In this document: positions 55,313 through 64,000 of the stretch, piece after piece
Numbering within the stretch: position 1 is the first letter of the stretch
Layout: the number at the start of each line of letters is the position of its first letter
Origin: Mastigias papua
Lineage: Eukaryota > Cnidaria > Scyphozoa > Rhizostomeae > Mastigiidae
Assembly: GCA_964019165.1 (NCBI GenBank)
Contig: OZ025276.1
Coordinates: 13,683,313-13,747,312, forward strand
Direction: 5' to 3'
DNA: 64,000 nt
The notes under the pieces: generated by a model
The model's input: only the letters and a program-made list of their open reading frames with translations
Told to the model about the DNA's origin: nothing
Database searches by the model: none
Program-made: the position numbers and the translations under genes

Positions 55313-58300
55313 TGTCTTTCTATCTATCTATCTATCTGTCTGTCTGTCTGTCTGTCTCTCTGTGTCTCTGTCTCTTTGTGTCTCTGTCTCTCTGTCTGTT
55401 TGCCTGCCTGTATGTCTGTCTGCCCGTCTGTCTGTCTATCTGTTTGTCCGTCTATCTATCTATCTGCCTGCTTGCCTTCCTGCCTGCCTGCTTGCTTGCT
55501 TGCCTGCCTGCCTTCTTGCTTCCCTGCCTTCTTGCTTCCCTGCCTTCTTGCTTGCCTGCCTTCTTGCGTGCCTGCCTTCTTGCTTGCCTACCTGCTTGCT
55601 TGCCTGCCTGCCTGATTTTTTTCTTTCAAATGCTGTAATCTTTTCAATAAAGCGTTTATGCAGAGCACTACATGCTTTTCATCTAGAATTATGTGATATT
55701 TGGCTTGATGAACTACGACTGTTTCCTCCTCTCGTCTCTAGATGTCAATGTGCGAGGCACTCAGAATGTTTGCCAAAGAATGGTACATGCATCTGTCCAC
55801 CCGGTTGGTTTGGTAGATATTGTGACAAAGAATGTCCGGATGGAAAGTTCGGACCTAACTGCCAGTTTAATTGCATGTGTCGTGGGAATTCGATTTGTGA
55901 TAAGCGTTATGGCGGGTGCACTTGCAAAGTGGGCTGGAGAGGAGACAAATGTGATTGGCCATGCCGTGACAAGTGGTACGGCCTGGGGTGCAACTTCAAT
56001 TGTACTTGCAATTGGGACAGAACAGTTCGTTGCGATCATGTGACTGGCCAATGCATCTGTAAAGATGGTTATGTTGGACTAAAGTAAGCGAACTTTCGCG
56101 TTGTCTATTTGTGGTATTCATATTCGTAAACTTGTTTACGTTTGGTTTCTTACTATTTAAAAATAACTAATTAATGCTAACTATTTACATGGAACATAAC
56201 ATAACATAACATAACATTACATAACATTATAACATTACATGGAACAATATTTACAATAACAGAAAGAGTGAATCGAACACTAGTGAAATGCAGTTTGTAG
56301 CACCTACAATCATCGCCGTCTCAGTAACACATTTCCTCTTTCACAATAGCTTTGTTCCATGCAAAGTCCACTCTTATTGTGTTAATTGTTCTTTATTTTT
56401 TCCAATCTATATAGGTGCAACGATCCATGCAAGCATGATACTTATGGGCCAGGTTGTGCCAATCGGTGCAAATGTCGAAATGACGCTTATTGTGACCCGA
56501 AGGATGGTCAGTGCCGGTGTCAGGATGGTTTTATTGGCAAATTCTGCCAAACACCTTGCCCCAAGGGGCTTTACGGCAAGAACTGTAATAGCATATGCCG
56601 GTGTGTTGTTAATAATACTCAAACATGTAATAATGTGGATGGAACGTGTGATTGCCTACCAGGTATGATATTACACTTATTTGTATTTTCAGCTGCAGAT
56701 GTTGTATTATATTACTAGTATTGTTGTGTTTTAAAATTCCTCTGAGAATAAATCACATACTCTTTGCATTGTGCTATGCATTATGCTATGTGATAATTTA
56801 GACGTTGGGTCTCTCGTTACATCTGATATCAATTTTGTCCCTCTCAAGGCTTCAAAGGTAAGAGGTGCCGTAAGGTATGCAAGCCTGGCCTCTGGGGAAA
56901 GAATTGTAACTTTGAATGCCATTGTCATCATGGTTCTCACTGCGATCGTATGGATGGCATATGCACATGCACTGCTGGCTGGGTTGGACCAACCTGTGAT
57001 ACTCCATGTCATAATGGTTTCTATGGGCCAGGATGCAAGTTTGCCTGCAATTGCCAAAACGATGCCATATGCAGCAGGTATACAATTTTCAGGAGTCAAT
57101 GCAAATTCGAATTATCCTTGTTCTATCTATTTAGAATGCTCCTCTACGTACCTTCCCCTTTTCCTTTTCTTTCTCCCTTTCTCCTCCCTTTACCCTATCC
57201 TTCTTCTCTCCTCATTTCCTCCTCCTACCTACCTCCTCCTTTTCCCATGCTTTCTCCCTTTCTCCTCCCTTTCTCCTCCCTTTCTCCTCCCTTTCTCCTC
57301 CCTTTCTCCTCCCTTTCTCCTCCCTTTACGCTATCCTTCTTCTCTCCTCATTTCCTCCTCCTACCTACCTCCTCCTTTTCCCATTCTTTCTCCCTTTCTC
57401 CTCCCTTTACCCTCTCCTTCTTCTTCCCTCCTCAGTTCCCCCTCCTACCTTACTCCTGCTTTTTCCATCCTTTCCCCCTTTACCGTCTCCTCCTTTTCTC
57501 CTCACTTCCCCTCCTACATACCTCCTCCTTTTTTTGGCCTCTCTCCCTTTCTCCTCCCTTCACCACGGGTCTCCTTCTTCCTTTCTCCTCATTTCCTTCT
57601 CCTGCCTTCCTTCACATTTTTTCCATGTTATTTCTGCTGTCTCTTTCTTCTGCCATTACGTACTTGAATTACTTTCCCTGCTATTTTCTCACACTGCTTT
57701 TCCTCTCCCTTCTCTCTGATTCATTCGTTGTGCTCTTTTAAGAGGTTTTCGTACATTTCGAATACCACATCGAATTGATAACTACAATCTCATGCTGAAT
57801 TCTTTTTCGTAATTATATTTTTGGCTATAGTCAACTGTTCCTACGAGCCCACTCCTTAATTTACAGAAATGTGTGCCCTCTACCGTCTGTTTGTGGAGGT
57901 TGGATGATGTAATTAGTATGCAAATTATGATAAATTATGATAAATTAGTACACTTTGTTAGAAACAGTGAAAAAACCGCATGTAAGAGCAACCGAATTAA
58001 TTTATGCAGAGTGATATTATGGCCTTCATTTTCTTCCCTAGATTCAATGGAAGCTGTACATGTTTATCAGGCTTTACTGGGAAATATTGCAATGAGAGCT
58101 GCTCACTTTGGAAATATGGAGAGAACTGTGAGCGAGACTGTTCATGCAGACGAGATCTTGCAGAAAGCTGCAGCAATATAAATGGAAGTTGCTTTTGTAA
58201 ACCTGGATACCGTGGAGATAACTGTGAAGAGGTAGCGTATTTTGTTTTGCACACCATGCAGCAAGGAATGACCCACGATGTTGTGTTTATACTGTGATAC

Positions 58301-61126
58301 AAAAGACTGCCCCGTATGACTTAATGCAATACTGTTGAGTTTAATTTCGAGCGCACCTCTCAGGAAAAACTGTATGGTTTTTTTTGAAAGAAGTATGATT
58401 TAATCGCGAGGAACTTTATATGGATATTTCTTTGTGTTTCTTTGTGGGCTCTTTCAAATACGTCCAATTTCTTGTAAATTTGATTTGTTACCATACGTTA
58501 TTGTGTATTACAATCAAGTTGTTTGGAAAAATTGGATGATGCTAGAAATTAACCAGTTTTTGGAACTCATTTTTCCCAAAACCATCTCTGTGTATATTGT
58601 TGAATTTGATAAAGACATTCTTTTTGACGGTTTTTCGATAATGTTCCTCATTTCTAAATATGTTTAAAAGAGAACATTTCCACTTCAAACTACGCTTGTA
58701 TAAGCTTATGGAAATTGATGGTACTGGGGAGTCAAACGGTTTCTGACTTTCGTAATATATATTTTTTCTGAACATTATTTCGGCTTATTTATTTCAGAGA
58801 AGCGTTGGTTGCTATTGTTCTCGTGTGACCAGCGCAGCGTTGCTTTTGCAAAAATAACTTATTCTCTTCTGCTGTTTTGTCAGTACCATCATCACATACC
58901 CTTGATATCTTTATTCCATACTAGCAGATATGTTTCTCTTTCGCAGAACTGTCCTGATGGGAAATATGGTCAAGGCTGCACGCTCAGCTGTCAGGATTGC
59001 CAATACCACTCCAACGGTTCTTGCGACAAAGTGGATGGCAAATGTATGTGCAGCCCTGGCTATTATGGTGATCTGTGCCAAGACTCTTGTCCTCTTGATA
59101 GCTTTGGTCGTAAATGTTCCCAACCGTGTCAATGTGCTGAGCAGGATATTTGTAATAACATCAATGGTGAGTGCTTCAGCCGTAGTCAATTCGTGTTTTA
59201 TACGAGCATAAAAGTTGGAGGCACTACCACAGAGGTTGGTACTGGTGTTTTAACTAAGCTCGCTTATAACATTGAGAGGTCAATGGCCATACATTACGTT
59301 TCATTCCTGGAATCACTTTCGAGGAAAAGAAGAGAAGTTAGTGTACTTCGTAGTCAGTTATCAATGTATCCTGACTTTGAAATGATCATGTCAGATGATG
59401 ACTCTGTTGTTCAGGAGAAACTATCCGATGAGGAAGACCATTTAGTTCATCGAATGTTAGAGGAAGATAGGAAGAATAATCTAGACTGGTTCCTTGGTCA
59501 AATATCTGATGATAATGATGTAGATGGTGGAGCCTTACTGAATCTAGGAAGTCAAGATGCGAGTCATACTGATGATCGAAAGATCTTCGAGAACGCTGAG
59601 TCACAAGAAATTTCCGATTCTGACTTTGACCATTTGCCCCATAGACCTGACATCCAGAACGGCTTAGCGAATAATCTTAGACACATTATCATGAGGAGGG
59701 ATTTGACAGATAACAACAAGACATTAGCTTGCAGAACTCTGGCATCTTCCCCGAATATTAGTCCGTTCTCTGTTCGCGTGCTCAGCAAGCAGAAGAAATT
59801 CACGTATGACGGGAAAATTGTCTTCATAATCGGTGTGGTCGCATTGTACAACTCAAAACCACAAAAAAAGCAATTGATGGACGTGTTTATGAAGTCCCTT
59901 TCTGATGGTTGTCTTCTAACTGGAACAAGTTGTAACCCATGCTCAGTGTACTATGGCAGTTTAAATGATGGCGAAGTTACTGAAAATCCGCTGAATACTT
60001 GGATTATCGTCGGTGCAGCGTCTGGTAAGTAGATTTTGGGATGGTTCCTCCATCTTTATTGTCAGACCATTGTGCTACACTGTATATTTATGGTTCTGAC
60101 CAAATTACAGTGGATCAGCTCGTACAGTGAGAGTTTTCAATCTGAAAAACAGTGAAAATTTTATGGAATAATACCATTACAGTACAGGACGGTAAGTTTA
60201 TGAAAGAAGTATCATACGGCAATTGGATGTCTCTAGCTTTGTATGATTTTAGAAGTTAGAATAGTTAATGAGATGCTAAGATATTATGAACAATGTCACA
60301 TATAACAGAAAAATTTGAACGTAGAAAAGCTTACTAGATAGAGGATTAGTAGAAAAATTAAGGCTAAAGAGACAAGTAGGCAAATTAGGATGGACGAGTG
60401 ACCGAGTAATTAGACCGCTTGCCCGCTGTGTGGATGATCGATGATTCGAAGCTGACTGTTGGGTCATAGTTTGGATGCTCGCTCACTGTCCACCCAACAG
60501 CAAATGGGTGCCTGGTGGCAACGCTGGATAGTTATAAGCGGTGAGGAGAGGAACTGGTCATCCTACCTGGCTTTTCCAACAGCCCAGGATAAGTGTCCTC
60601 TGTTGCGGGCACTCTGGCTAAACATGTATGGGACTAGCTTTTACCTTGCATTTTTTGACAAGTCAGGGAAGAATTTCCTGGGTAGAGAATGCTAGTGTTA
60701 GCTAAGGACAACCAACGAAAGAGTATGAGGTTTCATTTGTAAATTATTCTTTTTTCAGGTGTGTTTGTGCTTTGCTTGGCATTCGCAATATACTTTATTG
60801 TTCAACGAAAACGCCACAGTATTGTTCCTACCATTTACAAAGTCAAGAAAAACTCCCGAGATATAGAACTAAGGCCCTGTCTTGCGAATGGCGATGGTGG
60901 TCACGTTCTTGCTTTCGAAAACCCGTACTATGATGTCATTGCTGCCATGGGACTGGATGATGACATAGAAGAGGACTACTACAACCCGCTCTATACGTAT
61001 GATGACGTAAGCCTCTATTGCGATGATCAGGGAAGTGACTCGGGCACAGAGACGAACAACGACGATGCTTATCAGTACCCATATGATAGAGACAGCGGAA
61101 TATCAAGTGGGACGATCCATCAATAG
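41768..61126 (+). CDS. Mosaic type I scavenger/adhesion-like receptor with NPxY tail
   Basis: Exons: 41768-43154, 44849-45058, 46149-46271, 47447-47713, 49346-49599, 50432-50639, 51031-51172, 51338-51432, 52870-53103, 53525-53704, 54489-54774, 55742-56083, 56415-56662, 56849-57077, 58042-58231, 58947-60024, 60759-61126. Total 5841 nt, 1946 residues, phases consistent. Order: signal peptide (1-31); three repeats with YGGVxFAY (46-414); half TSP1 (440-458); MAM (about 470-662); jelly-roll CBM-like (663-816); F5/8C discoidin (817-950); EGF run (about 958-1541); unassigned juxtamembrane region (1543-1814); transmembrane helix (about 1815-1840); tail with NPYY (1879) and NPLY (1900). NPxY motifs in CED-1, Draper and MEGF10 recruit PTB adaptors for engulfment; the lectin-like modules suggest recognition of glycans or lipids. 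Ligand and pathway are inferred. No known gene with exactly this order is recognised, so no symbol is given. Confidence 0.9.
43256..43666. mobile_element. CAGGGTTCATA element (family M3), copy 1
   Basis: Begins CAGGGTTCATATG and ends TATGAACACTG, with ACTAG on both sides as a short target duplication. The interior is rich in GTCAGGAAAA words. It matches 46553-46961 along its whole length in the same orientation. Intron 1 of the receptor gene. Confidence 0.8.
43855..43940 (+). repeat. Relic of the GGGGGCTTATT repeat family
   Basis: CCCCTGGGGATTTATCTATT, TTTTGATGTTTTTGGGTAGG and ATTTATTCAAGGGG mirror the order found at 7590-7660. Diverged and truncated. Confidence 0.45.
45720..46030 (+). repeat. 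Degenerate (GAT/GATTAT)n microsatellite
   Basis: TGATGATTAT-type units with many substitutions, in intron 2 of the receptor gene. Confidence 0.8.
46553..46961. mobile_element. CAGGGTTCATA element (family M3), copy 2
   Basis: Begins CAGGGCTCATACG and ends GTATGAACCCTG (12-nt inverted ends). It aligns end to end with copy 1 (shared GTCAGGAAAA, AAATTGAAACTTGA-like, GAATTCTTTG, GGTTGGTCAGGAAAAAT). Intron 3 of the receptor gene. Confidence 0.8.
48290..48361 (+). repeat. Degenerate (TATTA)n tract, left half
   Basis: TATATTATACTATATCATAT-type sequence that ends exactly where the pogo-like element begins. It resumes on the other side as 49180-49305. Confidence 0.8.
48362..49162. mobile_element. pogo/Tigger-like element, TA target site, decayed transposase remnant
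   Basis: Ends CAGTCAACTCTCTCTAAAG and, inverted, CAGTCGACTCTCTTTAAGAG are flanked by TA on each side (48360-48361 and 49163-49164). GTGTCCGCTTTA/AGGTGTCC words repeat near both ends. On the minus strand around 48800-48500 there is a run with KTPKRIIESAKK, an acidic EPEEEEEEK tract, then LTQFAQNSLEDESLSYL interrupted by stops. It recalls the C-terminal tail of pogo-like DDE transposases but is broken. At 801 bp it is a deletion derivative. Confidence 0.75.
49180..49305 (+). repeat. (TATTA)n microsatellite, right half
   Basis: Near-perfect ATTAT/TATTA pentamer array immediately right of the pogo-like element, ending just before exon 5 of the receptor gene. Confidence 0.95.
49346..50639 (+). 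other. Carbohydrate-binding-like jelly roll (receptor exons 5-6)
   Basis: YRFKVEKVDVYTVWIEALG, then NSVWFYIDN and PAWTWNC, then GVYLDSGIHTITLSQYDAG. The pattern VWxRxxA...SxxFYVxxD...W.W...L..G.HTL...-G matches CBM6/35-type modules that bind sugars with aromatic residues. The exon pair is phase 1-1. The call rests on pattern, not on a profile search. Confidence 0.6.
51031..53103 (+). other. F5/8 type C (discoidin) domain (receptor exons 7-9)
   Basis: GAWQTMDSNFGFWLHWQINF then NRIAIQA (WLQVDLG..vtgi.tQ position), FHLRFSINGKDFSIY (S.DG..F..Y), LFPGS, and PARAVRIFPYNSISYTCLRL with EVYG (AR.iRI.P......LR.ElyG). All hallmark strands are present in order. Exon 9 continues into the first Cys-rich EGF-like segment (SCVGSRKCGKNAEC). 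Confidence 0.88.
52298..52469. mobile_element. MITE family M1, copy 2
   Basis: Inverted ends GATTGGTTGAGAGCTCTGAT and CAGAACTCTCAGCCAATT, with GGTCTATTTTCTCCCAACCC inside, as at 15557-15731. Between receptor exons 8 and 9. Confidence 0.8.
53225..53470 (+). repeat. Degenerate (GAAT)n and (TA)n microsatellites
   Basis: About 45 GAAT/GAGT-type tetramers, ending in a short (TA)n. Intron 9 of the receptor gene. Confidence 0.9.
54161..54340. mobile_element. MITE family M1, copy 3
   Basis: TTTGAGAGCTCTAATCAGG at the left, TGATCAGAGTTCTCAA at the right, with TCTATTTTCTCACTACG/GGTTGGGAGAAAATAGA inside. Between receptor exons 10 and 11. Confidence 0.8.
55225..55615 (+). repeat. (TGCC)n/(TGTC)n tetranucleotide array
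   Basis: About 95 CTGC/CTGT/CTTG tetramers, perfect at the left, degenerate at the right, in intron 11 of the receptor gene. Open in several frames because it is stop-poor. Confidence 0.95.
57155..57720 (+). repeat. Pyrimidine-tract minisatellite (CTCCCTTT)n
   Basis: A strand-asymmetric C/T tract of about 560 nt made of TTTCTCCTCCC and longer TACCTCCTCCTTTTCCCAT units, in intron 14 of the receptor gene. A long open frame runs through it only because stops need purines. Confidence 0.9.
59171..60024 (+). other. Unassigned juxtamembrane ectodomain (receptor exon 16, 3' part)
   Basis: About 275 residues with few cysteines between the last EGF unit and the membrane. Two ordered-looking pieces (FVFYTSIKV...LAYNIERSMAI and SPFSVRVL...GKIVFIIGVVALYN) flank a very acidic, Asp/Ser/Glu-rich middle (MSDDDS, SDEEDH, SDDNDVDGG). 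A basic RKRRE at the end of the first piece could be a furin site. I do not recognise the domain. Confidence 0.6.
60530..60650 (+). repeat. Dispersed repeat family R1, copy 2
   Basis: GGAACTGG, CCTACCT, CAGGATAAG, GGGCACTCT and TATGGGACTAGC in the same order as 610-770. Last intron of the receptor gene. Confidence 0.6.
60759..61126 (+). other. Transmembrane helix and signalling tail (receptor exon 17)
   Basis: The helix WIIVGAASGVFVLCLAFAIY spans the exon 16/17 junction and is stopped by QRKRH. The 100-residue tail holds NPYYDV and NPLYTY (NPxY), several further Tyr in acidic context, and ends DSGISSGTIHQ. DSGISS fits the beta-TrCP degron pattern DSGxxS. TAG at 61124-61126. Confidence 0.85.
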
Positions 61127-62974
61127 TACACGTTATGGAACAAATAGCACAAGGACGAGCGAGGTAAATTTTTAAGAAATTAAAGTTATATTCGCCTTAA
61201 GAAACAATTCTGAAGATTATCTTAAATATTCCGATATTATCATAAATACTGCGGCATTCTCATCGCTTATTTAAATCCCCTTAAGCATTTTTTCAACCAG
61301 TATGTGTGGTTTTCTCACTAGGATGTAGATGTTGAGACAACATTATTTTTACTAAAGATGGATTAAAATTTCATTATCAGTTTGGTTTGACTCAGTTCTT
61401 TCATCGAAATTCGGGATTTTTTCAAAAATATGCGAGCGTTGCAAGGAATCTATATTGAGTTTTTGCTTCTTCTGAAAGAGCATCGGAGTATCACAACCTC
61501 GATGTCCTCCGTCCTCTTTATCATCATCATCATTATCATCATCACCATCATCATCACCATCGTCATCATTGCCATCATCACTATTTTACAGAACCCATGC
61601 TGCATTACAAGGAAAGAGTAGCTAAGTTACAGCCAATTTAGGCCTACTCCACAAAACATACGAATTCTGGAACTTAACCGAATAATGATGTACGGTTGAA
61701 TTTTACAAGATAAATAGATAAAAACGTTTATCGTGTGAAAATGCCTGACTTACGGTATACATGTTACAATTGCATTCATCACATGCGGTTGCTAATTAGT
61801 GGGTTCCCAATTAACGTCGTTGCGTATAATAATACTTGCTTGTCATTTATCGTTTTTAAAAGATACGTATTTGATAATGAAGTGAAACTTGTATTTATGA
61901 ATCTACCACATCTGAAGTTTTATGGATTATGGACACCTTGTGTATCTATGTTATTGGTGGTAGAATCTTTAGACAATGTGGATATTTAAACTTGTGTTTC
62001 AAATAATTAGCTTTGCATTGGCGTTTAATTTACTCCAATGATAAATTCGGAAATCATTATTGTTATAAATATTATAAACTCTGGCTTAAGCGTGAGAACT
62101 ACATGCTAGTGCTGAGAAAGAGTTGCTTTTATCGATGTGTACGTTCTATACATGCTTTGTGTGTGAAACCTAATTTTAGACGCGAATTCTATATTCTGTA
62201 AGGATGAAAACTGTAGCCAAAGATCTAGAGTTTAAGTAATCTTGTGTTATCTATCTTGTCTTAAAATAAACCCAAGGTGCTTGAAAATTTGTACTGTTGA
62301 CAATTTTGGCAAGGAATACGGGAAATAATCATATTCATCACATTTTGAGTATTTATCTAGTTGGTTTTTTAGGATTGTTATTCAGTACCAAACAATGTTC
62401 AGGAAAGTGATGGTATTGATTATGATGATGATGATGATGATGATGATCAGGAAAGTCATCTGATTTTGAAGAATATTTAGAGAAAAGTCAGGGAGTTGCA
62501 TCTTTTGAATATTGCACGAAACCTGTTTAAATACCAAGATATAGTTTAGAGGATCTTTTTTCTCGATTAGATAGAGATGCCCTTAGGGTAGAACAGAGAC
62601 ATAGTGCATACCTTGGCGGTTTGTGTGACATTATGAATTTCTGAATGTTCTCATGAAAAATTTCTTTTAAATGGTAAACTTCATAATTTTTTCTTTTACT
62701 ACATTACGTTGCAGTTGCCGAATCGCAGGTTGTTAGCTTTAGTAGCTAGTCATACATCTTGCTATTTGAATTTGTTACTCTTTTCAAAATATATTTATCC
62801 TAATTTGTACAGCATGTATCAGACTCCATCATTTGCAAATTTATTTATCTCATGCGTCTGGATGAATACTATCGTAGAATTTTTAGTACTCTCCTCTCCA
62901 GTGTGTTGCACTTATATATATATATATAGACTGATTCTAAGCCGCATCCACTTATTATATAAAATGGATTAAAA

Positions 62975-63220
<246 letters not shown>

Positions 63221-64000
63221 GCACACATAAATATATATAGCACCCATTAATAGATGGATGCAAAGTTGTCTTGTGAGGATGGAAGAGCTATTTTTCGTGC
63301 ATTCTGACAAGATGTTCTGGCATTGGAGATCGCTTTGCCACTAGCTTCGACCTAAATATGTCTCTTACACCTCATAGCATTATTTACTTCATTTTTGGTG
63401 CCACAGTCAATGCTTTACTTGCATATGACCTTGCAGTGGACGTTGGCCTACACCTGCCCCTCCTCAGTAGTCTAGAGTGGTTGGTTTAAGCTATAAGCTA
63501 TCAATGCACTCATTTGCTCGTCCATGCATTGAACTTTACAGAAAAGAAACTCAATTGTTTCGATAATTTTCATCCATAAGAAATTCTAATACATGATTTA
63601 TCTACAGCACAATTCTCTGAAAGAATAGAAACACTTCACTGAAGTATATAATTTGTATCTACGGGATTTAACCTTTATACATATTTGAAAATTTTGAAAA
63701 CTATATAAATAGGACAATGAGCGATCCGTACATCTTAGGGCCTTGATTGGTAACGTTAGTGATCTGTCCCTAGAATGACTTGATTCAAAAAGGTACTTTT
63801 CCCAAATGCGAGCTAGTCAGCTAGTATACGAAATAGCATATCGACACGGGAAGAAAAGGGGCTATACTTTCCCGTACAAATCAGAAAAAAAAACATTTGA
63901 ACATGTTAAACTTTGTACATATCCGGTTCACCGCATTCCGTAGGTCAAAGTCGGGCCATCTAAGTTACAAATCACTACTATAGATATATGTCAAGCTTCG

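Larger units (their letters stand above)
53525..59170 (+). other. EGF/laminin-type EGF run (receptor exons 10-16)
   Basis: At least a dozen Cys-rich units, many of the MEGF/SREC type CxxGxYGxxCxxxCxC (for example GYFGQDCENICKCSS, KFGPNCQFNCMCRG, GFYGPGCKFACNCQN, KYGEN-CERDCSCRR). One canonical Ca-type-like EGF sits in exon 10 (CDPNPCSNDGVC...CICQAGYTG). Such arrays form the stalk of CED-1, Draper, MEGF10 and SREC receptors. Introns are phases 1 and 2, often inside units. Confidence 0.9.

Noticed and set aside
55196..55638. Leu/Pro/Cys-rich open frames in all forward frames
   Set aside because: Tetranucleotide repeat CTGC/CTGT. The real exon starts at 55742 after a CTCTAG acceptor.
57150..57741. 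Long Ser/Pro/Leu-rich open frames
   Set aside because: Translation of a pyrimidine tract, which has no stops by composition. The receptor exon ends at 57077 with a proper donor.

Overview
This window looks like nuclear DNA of an invertebrate animal, probably marine. It is AT-rich and intron-dense, with GT/AG introns of about 0.1 to 4 kb, long (AC)n, (TA)n and (TATTA)n microsatellites, and many small inverted-repeat elements. There is no sign of bacterial organisation. I cannot fix the phylum from sequence alone; the gene content would suit a cnidarian or another early-branching or lophotrochozoan animal.

Four protein-coding genes could be rebuilt exon by exon. In each, all intron phases agree and the summed coding length is a multiple of three. 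(1) 164-4344, minus: a 3-exon, 399-residue seven-pass membrane protein with the layout of the gustatory-receptor-like (GRL) superfamily. (2) 5542-32816, plus: a 36-exon, 1408-residue RING/B-box/multi-Tudor protein, the orthologue type of RNF17/TDRD4, a germline piRNA-pathway factor. (3) 35694-39190, minus: a 5-exon, 296-residue glutathionyl-hydroquinone reductase (ECM4/xi-class GST), a family best known from bacteria, fungi and plants. (4) 41768-61126, plus: a 17-exon, 1946-residue type I receptor. It carries a signal peptide, three copies of an unassigned ~120-residue module, half a thrombospondin repeat, MAM, a carbohydrate-binding-like jelly roll, a discoidin domain, a run of EGF repeats, a novel juxtamembrane region, a transmembrane helix and a tail with two NPxY motifs. 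This CED-1/Draper/MEGF10-like mosaic is the most interesting item.

Layout: genes 1 and 2 are head to head (1.2 kb apart), 2 and 3 converge, and 3 and 4 are head to head (2.6 kb apart). No operon or shared pathway is evident; gene 2 is germline, gene 3 redox metabolism, and genes 1 and 4 cell-surface sensing or recognition.

Introns and spacers are filled with small mobile elements. These include several hAT-like MITEs (one with a perfect 8-bp target duplication), a pogo/Tigger-like element with decayed transposase sequence, a three-copy CTGATCAGG MITE family, an 810-bp-scale set of CAGGGTTCATA elements (two copies), two tRNA-derived elements (one with tRNA-bearing arms in inverted orientation), a non-LTR reverse-transcriptase fragment at the left edge, and several mini- and microsatellites. 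No functional tRNA, rRNA or CRISPR array was seen.
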